Source: Chthoniobacteraceae bacterium
GTDB taxonomy: Bacteria; Verrucomicrobiota; Verrucomicrobiia; Chthoniobacterales; Chthoniobacteraceae
Assembly (NCBI GenBank): GCA_028293625.1
Contig: JAQGOL010000005.1
Coordinates: 51,599-115,598 of the forward strand
Direction: 5' to 3'
DNA length: 64,000 nt
Part shown: positions 1 through 8,574 of the stretch, piece by piece
Layout of the letters: the number at the start of each line of letters is the position of its first letter
Numbering within the stretch: position 1 is the stretch's first letter
Made by a program: the position numbers and the translations under genes
Notes under the pieces: generated by a model
The model's database searches: none
Told to the model about the DNA's origin: nothing
Seen by the model: only the letters and a program-made list of their open reading frames with translations

Positions 1-2288
1 TGCCGGCCCTTGGCTGTCCTGGCGTCTATGCAATCGCATACTTCGGCCACGGCCTGTTCGCGCGCGATGGCGGCCTCCCCTGAAACTTCTTTTAATAAGG
101 TAAACCCAAGCGCAATCATGCCCAATGTGCCGGCAGGCGAACTCTCAATCAGTACGCCCGCCGGTAAAAGAACAGGCTCGGTTTCCTGAAGTTGCGCCGG
201 TTTGGACCCATTGATTAGCAGGATCCATTGGCGCACGCTGATCACCACGATCGTCGCCACGAGTGCCAGGAAAATCCCGGTGATCACCGCGTCCAGGCGC
301 ATATTAAAGACCTGCGCCCGCGTTGATTTGAGGGTTTTTTGGGCCGCCTCGATTGCTTTGGTTTCCCCGGCGGCATTTGCTTTTAAAAGCGACTCTTCCA
401 GGGCCGGCAATTTCTTTTCCCCAACCGTAGCGGCCGCCAGAAACCCGATTTTCGGGTCTCTGTAAGCGATTTTTTGCACACCGGCGCTCACGGTCACGAC
501 GAGAAGCCATATCAGCGGCACAAGCGTGACAAACGCCATGCCGAAACGCGGAGATTGCGGCGCTCGGCGGATCTGGATCTTAAGAAGGATCGTCGTGCAA
601 AGACAAAGGGCGACGGCGGAGAGCAATTGGTTGGCAATGCCGAAGATTGGCCAGAGCGCTTTGATGCCCCCATCGGGATCGTAAACGGCTTTCAGGAGGA
701 AATAGCCCCAGGCGGCGACAATCAGGAAACTTGCAAGGAGATTGGCGGGAAGACTGCGCGTTTCCCCCATCGGTTTCCAGATATGTCCAAGCGCGTCTTG
801 AAGAAGATAACGCCCAACACGTGTTCCGGCATCCAGGGTGGTGAGAATAAAGAGCGCCTCGAACATGAGCGCGAAGTGGTACCAAATACCAAGAAGCGAT
901 TCGCCAAAGACGCGTCCGAAGATATTGGCCATCCCGACGGCAAGCGTGGCCGCGCCGCCCGTGCGCCCAAAGAGGGAATTCTCGTGGACGGTCTGCGCGA
1001 GTGTCGTCATCTGCTCGGTGGTGACCTGGAAAACGGGCCCGTAAGCGGAAACCTGTGCCACGGTATTGGCCGCGATCGTGGCGGCATCGGCTCCGGGCGC
1101 CTTGATGTTCATGCTAAGGTAAACACCGGGATCAAGCGTGCATGCGGCCACCATCGCCATGATTGCCACCAGCGATTCGAGGCACATCGCCCCGTACCCG
1201 ATGGGACGCGCGTAAGTTTCCCGGGTAATGATCTTGGGGGTGATTCCGCTGGCAATGAGCGTGTGAAACCCGCTGATGGCGCCACAGGCGATCGTGATAA
1301 AGCAGAACGGAAAGACGGGGCCGGGGACCACCGGGCCCGTGCCGTCGATAAACCGCGTAAGCGCCGGCATTTTTAAGTCCGGCAGCACAATGAAGACGCC
1401 GAGTGCCAGCGCGAAGATGGTGCCGAGCTTCATGAACGTGCTCAGGTAATCGCGTGGAGCGAGCAGCAGCCAGACCGGCAGCACGCTTGCCGCCAATGCA
1501 TAGATAATGATGGCCCACGCCAGGGGCGCTGCCGTGACGGTGAAGAAGATCGACCATTCCGGCGAGGCGTGCACAAATTGGCCTCCCCAAACCGCGGCGA
1601 GTAAAAGCGCGACCCCGATGACGGATCCTTCGAGCACCTTGCCGACGCGCACCCAGCGCAGATAGCCGCCCATGCAAAGCGCGATCGGGATCGTCGCCGC
1701 CACGGTAAAGACGCCCCACGGGCTTTCAGCCAGCGCATTGACAACTACCAGCGCCAGCACGGCAAGCAGGATGATCATGATGGATATGATCGCCAGAACT
1801 GCCACCACGCCCGCCGTGCTCGTCAATTCGTCCCGCAACATTTGCGCAAGCGATTTGCCGTCCCGGCGCATCGACGCAACCAGGATCACGAAGTCTTGCA
1901 CGGCCCCTCCGAGCACCACCCCGATCAGAATCCAGAGCGTGCCGGGAAGGTAACCAAACTGCGCGGCCAGCACGGGCCCCACCAACGGCCCCGGTCCCGA
2001 GATGGCGGCAAAATGATGGCCGAAGACGATCCATTTGTTCGTTTTAACGAAATCCTTGCCGTCATCGTGGATCTCACATGGGGTCGCGCGGCGATCATCG
2101 AGCGTGAGCACCTGCGCGGCGATCCATTTGGAATAAAAACGGTAGCCGACCGCATACGTGCAGAGCGCGGCGGTGAGGATATAGCCTGAATTGAGCGCTT
2201 CACCCCGGCGCAGGGCGATGGTTGCGTAGGCGGTCGCGCCGATCGCGATGACCGCGAACCAAATGATCAGGGAGAGGAACTTCTTCAC
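1..2288 (-). CDS. cstA: Carbon starvation protein CstA family transporter (partial, C-terminus beyond window)
   Basis: Inner-membrane transporter of the CstA family (peptide or pyruvate uptake in characterised members). Translation of the minus strand from a GTG at 2288 is open to the window edge, giving about 762 residues. It shows an N-terminal membrane segment, the family hallmark GHHFAAISGPGPLVGPV near residues 90-106, then the YLPGTLWILIGVVLGGAVQD block and an RRDGKSLAQ loop. The CstA C-terminal part is seen as VQKIAYRDPKIGFLA, followed by an Ala/Glu/Lys-rich segment, one more membrane helix (VITGIFLALVATIVVISV) and a soluble tail still open at base 1. E. coli CstA is about 700 residues, so this one is longer. 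GTG is chosen because translation begins directly with the first hydrophobic segment; no clear Shine-Dalgarno site precedes it. Confidence 0.9.
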   Translation of the reverse strand, partial: MKKFLSLIIWFAVIAIGATAYATIALRRGEALNSGYILTAALCTYAVGYRFYSKWIAAQVLTLDDRRATPCEIHDDGKDFVKTNKWIVFGHHFAAISGPGPLVGPVLAAQFGYLPGTLWILIGVVLGGAVQDFVILVASMRRDGKSLAQMLRDELTSTAGVVAVLAIISIMIILLAVLALVVVNALAESPWGVFTVAATIPIALCMGGYLRWVRVGKVLEGSVIGVALLLAAVWGGQFVHASPEWSIFFTVTAAPLAWAIIIYALAASVLPVWLLLAPRDYLSTFMKLGTIFALALGVFIVLPDLKMPALTRFIDGTGPVVPGPVFPFCFITIACGAISGFHTLIASGITPKIITRETYARPIGYGAMCLESLVAIMAMVAACTLDPGVYLSMNIKAPGADAATIAANTVAQVSAYGPVFQVTTEQMTTLAQTVHENSLFGRTGGAATLAVGMANIFGRVFGESLLGIWYHFALMFEALFILTTLDAGTRVGRYLLQDALGHIWKPMGETRSLPANLLASFLIVAAWGYFLLKAVYDPDGGIKALWPIFGIANQLLSAVALCLCTTILLKIQIRRAPQSPRFGMAFVTLVPLIWLLVVTVSAGVQKIAYRDPKIGFLAAATVGEKKLPALEESLLKANAAGETKAIEAAQKTLKSTRAQVFNMRLDAVITGIFLALVATIVVISVRQWILLINGSKPAQLQETEPVLLPAGVLIESSPAGTLGMIALGFTLLKEVSGEAAIAREQAVAEVCDCIDARTAKGR

Positions 2289-2468
2289 GAAAAGGTTTTT
2301 TGGGGGAAAGGGCTGGACTGGCGTTCGTTTTCTGAACCGTCCGCAAAGCCGGGGCAAGCTTCACTCACGTCAAAAATTGCCCGCACCAAATTTCCAGCTA
2401 TCCTTCGTGCCCTGAAACCCGATCCTCTCTCCCAATTCAACGCGCTGCTGGCCGGAAGCGAGCCGCTT

Positions 2469-3467
2469 TTGGTTCTCGCTCCGATGCAGGATGTCACCGA
2501 TCTGCCGTTCTGGAAGCTGATGACAGCTTACGGAGGCGCCGACGTCTATTATACCGAGTATTTTCGGGTTCATCCCGATTCGCGGCTTGATCGGCCGATC
2601 CTCGATTCGATCACCCAGAATCCCACCGGCCAGCCCGTCGTCGCGCAGATGATCGGCAACGATATTCCCTCGCTGGTGCGCACGGCGCGCGAGCTTCAGA
2701 AGCATCCGATTGCCGCGGTCGATTTGAATCTGGGATGCCCGGCGCCGGTCGTTTACAGAAAGTGCGCCGGCGGCGGGTTGCTGCGCGATCTGCAACGCGT
2801 CGATGCGATCCTGGGCGCGTTGCGCGAAGTGGTCAGCGTGAAGTTCACGGTCAAAACCCGGCTCGGATTTGATAATCCGGATGTTTTTTCAGAATTGCTG
2901 CCGATTTTTGCCAAACATTCCATTGATCTGCTGACCGTCCACGGACGCACCGTTGCGGAAATGTATCGCAGCGCCGTCCATTACGATTACATCGCGCGCG
3001 CGGTCGAAACGCTCGATTGCCCTGTGCTGGCCAATGGCAATGTCTATTCCGCCCAAAAAGCCGAGGATGTGCTTGTTGAAACCGGCGCGCGTGGACTCAT
3101 GATCGGACGCGGCGCCATTCGAAATCCGTGGCTCTTTGCACAAATCCGTCAGTGGCGCCGGGGTGAACCGCTTTTCCAGCCAAAAGGCCGCGATGTGCTC
3201 GCCTATGTGCATGCGCTTTATGAAGCCGTCTGCGCACCGGACATTCGTCAGGCGGCACAGGTCCAGAAGATGAAGAAATATATCAACTATCTTGGCCTCG
3301 GTGTGGAGCCCTCGGGCCGGTTCCTGCATATCATCCGGCGGGTGACAACGCGGGCTGATTTCTTTCAGATCTGCGACGAGTACCTTGATCACGATGAACC
3401 GATGTCACTTGAGCCTTTTGCCATCCCGTTCAAGGAAACCGACGTGATGGCCGGGGAATGCAGATGA
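2469..3467 (+). CDS. tRNA-dihydrouridine synthase (Dus family)
   Basis: Flavoenzyme that reduces specific uridines in tRNA to dihydrouridine. The N-terminal strand VLAPMQDVTDLPFW is the Dus FMN-binding start, followed by QMIGND, the substrate/catalytic block LNLGCPAPVV with the presumed catalytic Cys, KTRLGFD, LLTVHGRT, a PVLANGNV turn and GLMIGRGAIRNPWLF, the phosphate-binding end of the TIM barrel. Length (332 aa) is normal. The start is uncertain: the TTG at 2469 begins at the first barrel strand, but the frame is open upstream to at least about 2358 with no ATG or GTG, and the upstream residues (FNALLAGSEPLL) look protein-like, so a rarer start may be used. It is divergent from cstA and convergent with the next minus-strand gene. 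Confidence 0.88.
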   Translation: MVLAPMQDVTDLPFWKLMTAYGGADVYYTEYFRVHPDSRLDRPILDSITQNPTGQPVVAQMIGNDIPSLVRTARELQKHPIAAVDLNLGCPAPVVYRKCAGGGLLRDLQRVDAILGALREVVSVKFTVKTRLGFDNPDVFSELLPIFAKHSIDLLTVHGRTVAEMYRSAVHYDYIARAVETLDCPVLANGNVYSAQKAEDVLVETGARGLMIGRGAIRNPWLFAQIRQWRRGEPLFQPKGRDVLAYVHALYEAVCAPDIRQAAQVQKMKKYINYLGLGVEPSGRFLHIIRRVTTRADFFQICDEYLDHDEPMSLEPFAIPFKETDVMAGECR

Positions 3468-3495
3468 CAAGGCCAGGTGTGTAGCCTGTCCTGTT

Positions 3496-3864
3496 TTATT
3501 TGGACATCTTCACACGCGCGCAGAAGACAGTGCAGAGCGCGAGCACAATCACGTTCTCCAAAAAGTGCGGCGAGAAGACGAGGAAGAACCCGCGCCCTTT
3601 TACCAGGGCTGAAAAGCTCGAAACACAAAATGGCATCAGGAAGAGGCGGAAAATCTGCCACCGGTCGAGGCTCGTTTTCCCGTTCGAGGTGCTGATCAGC
3701 AAGGCGATTCCAATAATTCCGGAAATGCCAATCGATGTCAGCCAGAGGTTTGGGCTGGGATCAAAATAGCGGATCGCAAAGCAAAGATACCAGATCAGGT
3801 AACACCAGAGCACCATGCGGCCCGTGGTGAGCTGGGAAAAATAGCGGACGATTGAAGGTGGCAC
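3496..3864 (-). CDS. Small polytopic membrane protein, unknown function
   Basis: A 122-residue hydrophobic protein with about three or four predicted membrane segments, for example VLWCYLIWYLCFAIRYF, LTSIGISGIIGIALLIS and a C-terminal VIVLALCTVFCARV. I do not recognise the family. It starts only six bases after the galE stop on the same strand, so it is probably the last gene of a galE transcript. It ends 28 bases from the convergent dihydrouridine synthase gene. Confidence 0.6.
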   Translation of the reverse strand: MPPSIVRYFSQLTTGRMVLWCYLIWYLCFAIRYFDPSPNLWLTSIGISGIIGIALLISTSNGKTSLDRWQIFRLFLMPFCVSSFSALVKGRGFFLVFSPHFLENVIVLALCTVFCARVKMSK

Positions 3865-3870
3865 GGCCGC

Positions 3871-4842
3871 TCAATCCCCATAGCCGCCCGGGTTGCGTAC
3901 GTGCCAGTTCCAGGCGCTTTCAATGATGGTATCGATCGCTTGAAACTTCGGTTTCCATCCAAGTTCACGCTGGATCTTGTCTGAACCGGCAATCAGCCGG
4001 GCCGGATCGCCCGGACGGCGGTCGCGTTCCACGACCGCGATTTTTTTCCCTGTTACCGCTTCGCACGAGGCGATGACTTCGCGCACGCTGGTCCCGCCGC
4101 CGGTGCCGAGATTGAACCTGGCGCTTTCGCCAATGTTCAGCGCAAGCATGTGCGCCTGGGCGAGGTCGAGAATATGAATGTAGTCGCGAATACAGGTGCC
4201 ATCGGGCGTCTCGTAGTCGGTTCCGAAGATATCGACGTGCGATTTCTGTCCGAGCGCCACTTTCAAAATATTGGGAATGAGATGCGTCTCAATCCGGTGA
4301 TCCTCGCCGTATTTGTCCGTGGCGCCTGCGGCGTTAAAATAGCGAAGCGCCACATATTTGATCCCGTGAATCTCGTCATACCAGCGCAGGATCTTCTCGA
4401 AAATGAGTTTTGATTCCCCGTATGGATTGATCGGGTTCTGTGGAAGCGTTTCGTCAATCGGCAACCGGTCGGGTGGCCCGAACGTGGCGCAGGTGGAGCT
4501 GAAAACAAATTTTTTGACCCCATTGGCAACCAACGCATCAAGCAGATTGATGCCGGCCCCCACGTTATTGCGGAAATACTTTGATGGATTCTCCATCGAC
4601 TCGCCAACCAGCGCGTTGGCGGCAAAATGCATGACCGCATCGGGGCGCACCTTCGCCATCGCTTCATTGATATCGTCGCGTTGCTGCAAATCGCCGATAA
4701 TGAGCTCCGCGCCCGGATCCACGGCGGCCCGATGTCCTTCAGTCAGGTTGTCGAAGACAGTGACCTGATGGCCAGCCGCCAGAAGCTGCTCCACACAGAT
4801 GCTGCCAATATACCCGGCGCCGCCGGTAACAAGGATGTTCAT
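3871..4842 (-). CDS. galE: UDP-glucose 4-epimerase
   Basis: Extended short-chain dehydrogenase that interconverts UDP-glucose and UDP-galactose for surface polysaccharide and galactose metabolism. The NAD-binding TGGAGYIGS lies at residues 6-14, FDNLTEGH follows the second strand, FSSTCATFG carries the catalytic Ser/Thr near 115-117, and the catalytic pair is Y141-K145 in NPYGESK. Typical later motifs are RYFNAAGA, HLIPNILKVA, GTDYETPDGTCIRDYIH and FNLGTGGGTSV. At 323 residues it is of normal length. It is followed closely by the small membrane protein gene. Confidence 0.96.
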   Translation of the reverse strand: MNILVTGGAGYIGSICVEQLLAAGHQVTVFDNLTEGHRAAVDPGAELIIGDLQQRDDINEAMAKVRPDAVMHFAANALVGESMENPSKYFRNNVGAGINLLDALVANGVKKFVFSSTCATFGPPDRLPIDETLPQNPINPYGESKLIFEKILRWYDEIHGIKYVALRYFNAAGATDKYGEDHRIETHLIPNILKVALGQKSHVDIFGTDYETPDGTCIRDYIHILDLAQAHMLALNIGESARFNLGTGGGTSVREVIASCEAVTGKKIAVVERDRRPGDPARLIAGSDKIQRELGWKPKFQAIDTIIESAWNWHVRNPGGYGD

Positions 4843-4959
4843 AAATTAGTTCTTTGCCCGGTTGCTGAGCGAATATGAGAAAGGTGCCCAATTAGAGCAA
4901 TTGCATACCGAGCACAAGCGGAGATGCATCTGAATCAGCCTTCCCGGAAGGGGAGCGTT

Positions 4960-5478
4960 TCAAGGTGCTTGCGGTTTTTGACTGCGCAATGCCATCACCA
5001 TCCTGCGCACATGGGAGTTTTTCATGCGGCCTTCGAGCAGTTTGAGGCTCATGATATGCGAGCCCAATTCCAAGATCTCGATTTCCACTTTTTTTACTCC
5101 CCACGCGTTCATATCGCGCCGGCTCGATACGTAAAGATCGATGGTGCGGCGGCCTACCAGCGCCAGGCCGTAATCTTCAACCACGTAATTACGTCCGCTT
5201 GAACAAATCCTGAATCGGGTGCCGAGCGGCATCCAGGACCAATCGGTTGCCGCGCTGTATACGTCGCCGCCAAAACGGAGGCGGCCATCCACGCCATTGC
5301 GATGGCCGCCGGCTTCACTATGCGTGTAAGCCGTTGTTCGTACGATCATCCGCTGGCCGGGTTTGGTCGGTTCTCCGGTTTGCTGCGCCACGATGGGATG
5401 CCGCGCGGCGTTTGAAGCGGTCGCGCAACCGCTGGCAATGATCAGCGGAATAATCAGCAGGATGGGGAACAACTTCAT
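4960..5478 (-). CDS. 3D-domain lipoprotein (possible cell-wall-active protein)
   Basis: A 172-residue lipoprotein: the N-terminal hydrophobic segment ends in a lipobox (IIASGC, Cys about residue 18). The mature part has a 3D domain: TTAYTHSEAGGH near residues 50-60, an LGTRF motif, VVEDYGLALVG and TIDLYVSSRRD. These acidic positions match the Asp triad of 3D folds seen in MltA-like lytic transglycosylases and in Gram-positive resuscitation factors, although the first position here is VVED rather than V-x-D-T-G. The protein is short and has no other catalytic domain, so peptidoglycan cleavage is an inference. It ends about 120 bases upstream of galE. Confidence 0.8.
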   Translation of the reverse strand: MKLFPILLIIPLIIASGCATASNAARHPIVAQQTGEPTKPGQRMIVRTTAYTHSEAGGHRNGVDGRLRFGGDVYSAATDWSWMPLGTRFRICSSGRNYVVEDYGLALVGRRTIDLYVSSRRDMNAWGVKKVEIEILELGSHIMSLKLLEGRMKNSHVRRMVMALRSQKPQAP

Positions 5479-5579
5479 CCTAAGTTTATCCGCGTGAAAT
5501 GGTTGGGGGAATCCATTTGTCCCTATGTAGGGAGGCGCAAGGATCGCCGCAACGTTATAAGTTGCGCCGGATCAGGCAT

Positions 5580-6398
5580 TCATGCCTGATCCGTTCCCTG
5601 GCCCGCCGCGCTGTTCTTCGTGCCGATATAGGCGCAAATTCCGCGCTTTTTTGCCGCTTCGATGAACCCAAAAAAAGCATTCGCTTCAGGGCCCCATGCT
5701 TTTTCCCTGCTCGCAGCGAGCGCCTGCGCCGTATTGAGACCGCGCCGGTAAATGAGCTGGAAAGCTTCCTTGATTTCGGCACGCGTGGCCGGAGTAAAGC
5801 CGGCTCTGCGCAAACCGATGATGTTAAGGCCCGCCACGAAGTTATGTTCCACGCCGATGGTAAAGGGCGGGACATCTTTGCTGAAACCGGAGGCGCCCTG
5901 GCAAATCGCAAGTTCTCCTACCCGCGTGTGTTGATGGAAAACGCTGTTGCCCCCGATGAAAACCCGGTCTTCCACCGTGACATGTCCCCCAAGAAGCGAG
6001 TCATTGGCAATGATCACCTGATTTCCGAGCCGCACATTGTGGCCGAGGTGAGTGCCTGCCATCAGAAAGCAGCCATCCCCGATGATCGTCGCGCTTCCCT
6101 CACTGCTGCCGCGGTGCACCGTGCAATGTTCGCGGATTTTGTTTCCGTCGCCGATGCGCACCCCGCTTTTAACGTCCGGTTTAAAAGCAAAATCCTGCGG
6201 ATCGCTTCCCACAACCGTCGAGTACCCAATCAAATTGTTTTTTCCCATGTTCACATGGGCGCAAATGACCGCATGCGCCTGGATCACACAGCCGTCGCCG
6301 ATTTGCGCCGCCCCTTCGATCACCACATATGGCCCGATGACGACGTCGCTGCCGAGCTGCGCGTCGGCGTGAATGATTGCTGTGGGATGGATGGACAC
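5580..6398 (-). CDS. lpxA: Acyl-ACP--UDP-N-acetylglucosamine O-acyltransferase
   Basis: First enzyme of lipid A synthesis, a cytosolic left-handed beta-helix trimer that acylates UDP-GlcNAc. Hexapeptide repeats start at residue 4 (HPTAIIHADAQLGSDVVIG), continue through GDGCVIQAHAVI and GKNNLIGYSTVVG, and the QDFAFK and VHRGS motifs are typical of LpxA. The segment MAGTHLGHN holds His120, equivalent in position to the catalytic His125 of E. coli. The C-terminal helical part includes GLRRAGFT. Length (272 aa) is close to the usual 262-270. lpxA is alone here, not in an lpxD-fabZ-lpxA-lpxB cluster. It shows that the organism makes LPS. Confidence 0.95.
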   Translation of the reverse strand: MSIHPTAIIHADAQLGSDVVIGPYVVIEGAAQIGDGCVIQAHAVICAHVNMGKNNLIGYSTVVGSDPQDFAFKPDVKSGVRIGDGNKIREHCTVHRGSSEGSATIIGDGCFLMAGTHLGHNVRLGNQVIIANDSLLGGHVTVEDRVFIGGNSVFHQHTRVGELAICQGASGFSKDVPPFTIGVEHNFVAGLNIIGLRRAGFTPATRAEIKEAFQLIYRRGLNTAQALAASREKAWGPEANAFFGFIEAAKKRGICAYIGTKNSAAGQGTDQA

Positions 6399-6488
6399 GG
6401 GAAAAAGTGGATGGTTTTTTTGGGGAACGTTGGGCCGGCAAGCTTCCCGAATCCCGCATCCCGCTTCCAGTCTCTTCTAACGCGTCAT

Positions 6489-7184
6489 TTAGAGCACTCC
6501 GGCCTCTTTGAAGCTGAACCACGGCTGGCGTCCGTTGTCGCCGTTGCCGATGATGATGTGGTCAAGCAAATGGATCTGGAGAAGGTGGGCCGCTTCCGCC
6601 AATCGCCGAGTAAGACTGTGATCGGCCTGGCTTGGCGCCGGATCGCCGGAGGGATGATTGTGCACGACCACGAGAGCGAAGGCCGCGTGGATAAGCGCCG
6701 GCCGGAAGATCTCGCGCGGATGGGCAATGCTTTCATTTAAACTTCCCAACGAGATCTCTTCCACTCGCAGCAGATGAAATTTTGTATCGAGCAAAACCAC
6801 ACGCAGCGATTCCCGGCTCAAAAAGCGCATCTCGGTTCCAAGCAAATCGAAGATGAGTTGCGGCGCATCCATCCGGCGTCGGGTGAGGGTTTCCCTCGCC
6901 AGCCGCGTCGCCAGCCCGAATGCGGCGGCGAGCTGAACGGCTTTGGCCAGGCCGATCCCTTTGATATCTTTCAACTCGGCGACGCTGCATCGCGCCAGCC
7001 CGCTTAGTGAACCAAATCGCGCGATCAGTTGCCGGCCGATATCGATGGCATTCGACCCTTTCATTCCTGTGCGCAGCAGAATGGCAATCAACTCGCAATC
7101 GCTCAATGCCGCGGCTCCAAGGGCTTCCAGTTTCTCCCGTGGCCGATCCTGCGGGGCGAGTTCGTGAATCGTGGGCGAGCGCAT
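6489..7184 (-). CDS. radC: RadC family JAMM/MPN protein
   Basis: RadC (UPF0758/DUF2466) protein with a helix-hairpin-helix (LKDIKGIGLAKAVQL, residues 71-85) and a C-terminal JAMM metalloprotease-like domain. The metal motif HNHPSGDPAPSQAD spans 175-188, giving His175, His177 and Asp188; a Glu lies upstream in the family fold. The start MRSPTIHELAPQDRPREKL matches the usual N-terminal block. Length (231 aa) is normal. The cellular function of RadC is not settled; a direct repair role has been withdrawn for E. coli. It sits 90 bases upstream of lpxA on the same strand. Confidence 0.93.
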   Translation of the reverse strand: MRSPTIHELAPQDRPREKLEALGAAALSDCELIAILLRTGMKGSNAIDIGRQLIARFGSLSGLARCSVAELKDIKGIGLAKAVQLAAAFGLATRLARETLTRRRMDAPQLIFDLLGTEMRFLSRESLRVVLLDTKFHLLRVEEISLGSLNESIAHPREIFRPALIHAAFALVVVHNHPSGDPAPSQADHSLTRRLAEAAHLLQIHLLDHIIIGNGDNGRQPWFSFKEAGVL

Positions 7185-7446
7185 CCCGGATTTCGCGCAT
7201 GAACGCCCGTGTGGACGGCGCCGCGCAGCCTCTGTGAGGCTCTAATCGCCAGCTGACGCGGGGAATATCAAACTGATCCGGTCTAACGCCCGGCTGAAGC
7301 AGGAAATCCGCAACTGAGACGGCCGCGTGCCCAACTTACGCGGTCTTACGCTGAACCGACGCGGGGAATCGGCGATTTGCTCCGTTAGATAGACGATTTG
7401 ATGTCTCAGAGAGGGAGCTGGATCCCTCAGAGAGGAGAATGGACGT
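7185..7446. other. Intergenic region between radC and the FGE gene, no gene seen
   Basis: About 260 bases separate the radC start from the stop of the formylglycine-generating enzyme gene. I see no coding frame with family resemblance. Near the right end an imperfect direct repeat of CTCAGAGAGG occurs at about 7404-7413 and 7425-7434, with a BamHI-like GGATCC between the copies. The stretch should contain the radC promoter, but no convincing -35/-10 pair stands out. Confidence 0.5.
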
Positions 7447-8574
7447 TTATTCGGCTTTCAATGCTGCCGCTTTCACGCAGCGAAATCCGAGGTGACTTGA
7501 AGAGGTTCCCGGTTCGCCTTTATCCCGGCTGCCGACCATGTAGCGCGTGCAGTATTGTTCGGTGCAGAGAAACGAGCCGCCACGGTGGACCCGTTTGTTG
7601 ACGCCTGGTTCGGCGGGATCAAGCGAGTCGTTGGGGCCTTTCGGGTTATTTGCTACGCCGCTTCGTGCAAGTTGCGCGTAATAATCGGGTCGATACCAAT
7701 CCGAGCACCATTCCCAGACATTGCCCGCAACGTCGTGCAGCCCATACGCGTTTGGTGAAAATTGGGCAACCGGTGCAATGCCGATAAAGCCATCCGCGCC
7801 GCTATCTTTATGAGGAAATTTGCCTTCAAAGATATTGGCGAGCCATTTGTCGCCGGGTTGCAACTCGTCGCCCCATGGATAACTCTCGCCGGCGGCGCCG
7901 CCACGCGCCGCAAACTCCCATTCCGCCTCGGTCGGGAGCCGTTTGCCCGCCCATTTGGCATAAGCTTCGGTATCTTCGAACGCGACATGCACCACGGGAT
8001 ACTTTTCCTTGCCCTCAATGCTGCTGCCGGGGCCTGCCGGATGCCGCCAGTCCGCACCGGGCTGGTAACGCCACCATTTCGTGAAATCGTCCAGCGGTAC
8101 CGGCCCTTCAGGCGCGGTAAAGACGATTGAGCCCGGTACGAGCAGCTCAGCGGGTGCGCCGGGAAAATCTTCCGCGCGCGGTTTGCGTTCCGCCACGGTG
8201 ATGTAGGCGGTGGCTTTCACAAAAAGCGCAAATTGCGCGTTGGTCACTTCCGTCGAATCGATCCAAAACCCGTCGACCGCGACCCGGTGGATGGGACGCG
8301 CATCGGGCATTGGATCTTTCCCTCCGCAAAGCGAGCGTGTCGGGTCCGCGTTGCCCATCGAGAATTCGCCGCCAGGAATCCAGACCATTCCCTCGGGCAC
8401 GGGCATGGGCGCGTCTGATTTGCTTTCGATTGTGGCGGCAAAACCGGCGGCGCGGGCGCTCGCAGTCGCGAGTTTGGGCGGCGTCCGATCCATATTTTCC
8501 GTGGCAAACACGGCGAGCGCGCCAGCGAGGGGCAGACTGCTCAGGAACACGCGGATATTCACGCGGCTGATCAA
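7447..8574 (-). CDS. Formylglycine-generating enzyme (sulfatase-modifying factor), exported
   Basis: Converts the active-site Cys of type I sulfatases to formylglycine. It has an N-terminal signal-like segment (FLSSLPLAGALAVFA), then the FGE-sulfatase fold: MVWIPGGEFSMG, RPIHRVAVDGFWID, EVTNAQFALFV, RLPTEAEWEFAARGG, YPWGDE, GLHDVAGNVWEWCSDWY. The C-terminal RGGSFLC...YCTRYMVGSR...HLGFRC keeps both redox cysteines, Cys337 and Cys342, five apart as in human SUMF1; many homologues lack them, so this looks like a true FGE. The start is TTG at 8574 inside a TTGA overlap with the sulfatase stop; a GTG at 8562 is an alternative. The overlap implies translational coupling with its presumed substrate. 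Confidence 0.9.
   Translation of the reverse strand: MISRVNIRVFLSSLPLAGALAVFATENMDRTPPKLATASARAAGFAATIESKSDAPMPVPEGMVWIPGGEFSMGNADPTRSLCGGKDPMPDARPIHRVAVDGFWIDSTEVTNAQFALFVKATAYITVAERKPRAEDFPGAPAELLVPGSIVFTAPEGPVPLDDFTKWWRYQPGADWRHPAGPGSSIEGKEKYPVVHVAFEDTEAYAKWAGKRLPTEAEWEFAARGGAAGESYPWGDELQPGDKWLANIFEGKFPHKDSGADGFIGIAPVAQFSPNAYGLHDVAGNVWEWCSDWYRPDYYAQLARSGVANNPKGPNDSLDPAEPGVNKRVHRGGSFLCTEQYCTRYMVGSRDKGEPGTSSSHLGFRCVKAAALKAE

Noticed and set aside
474..1376. 300-codon plus-strand open frame
   Set aside because: It lies antisense to cstA. Its translation has no domain and is rich in Arg, Gly and Lys, the normal shadow of a GC-rich gene.
5499..6740. 413-codon plus-strand open frame
   Set aside because: Antisense to lpxA and the end of radC, both strongly supported by motifs; no family character of its own.
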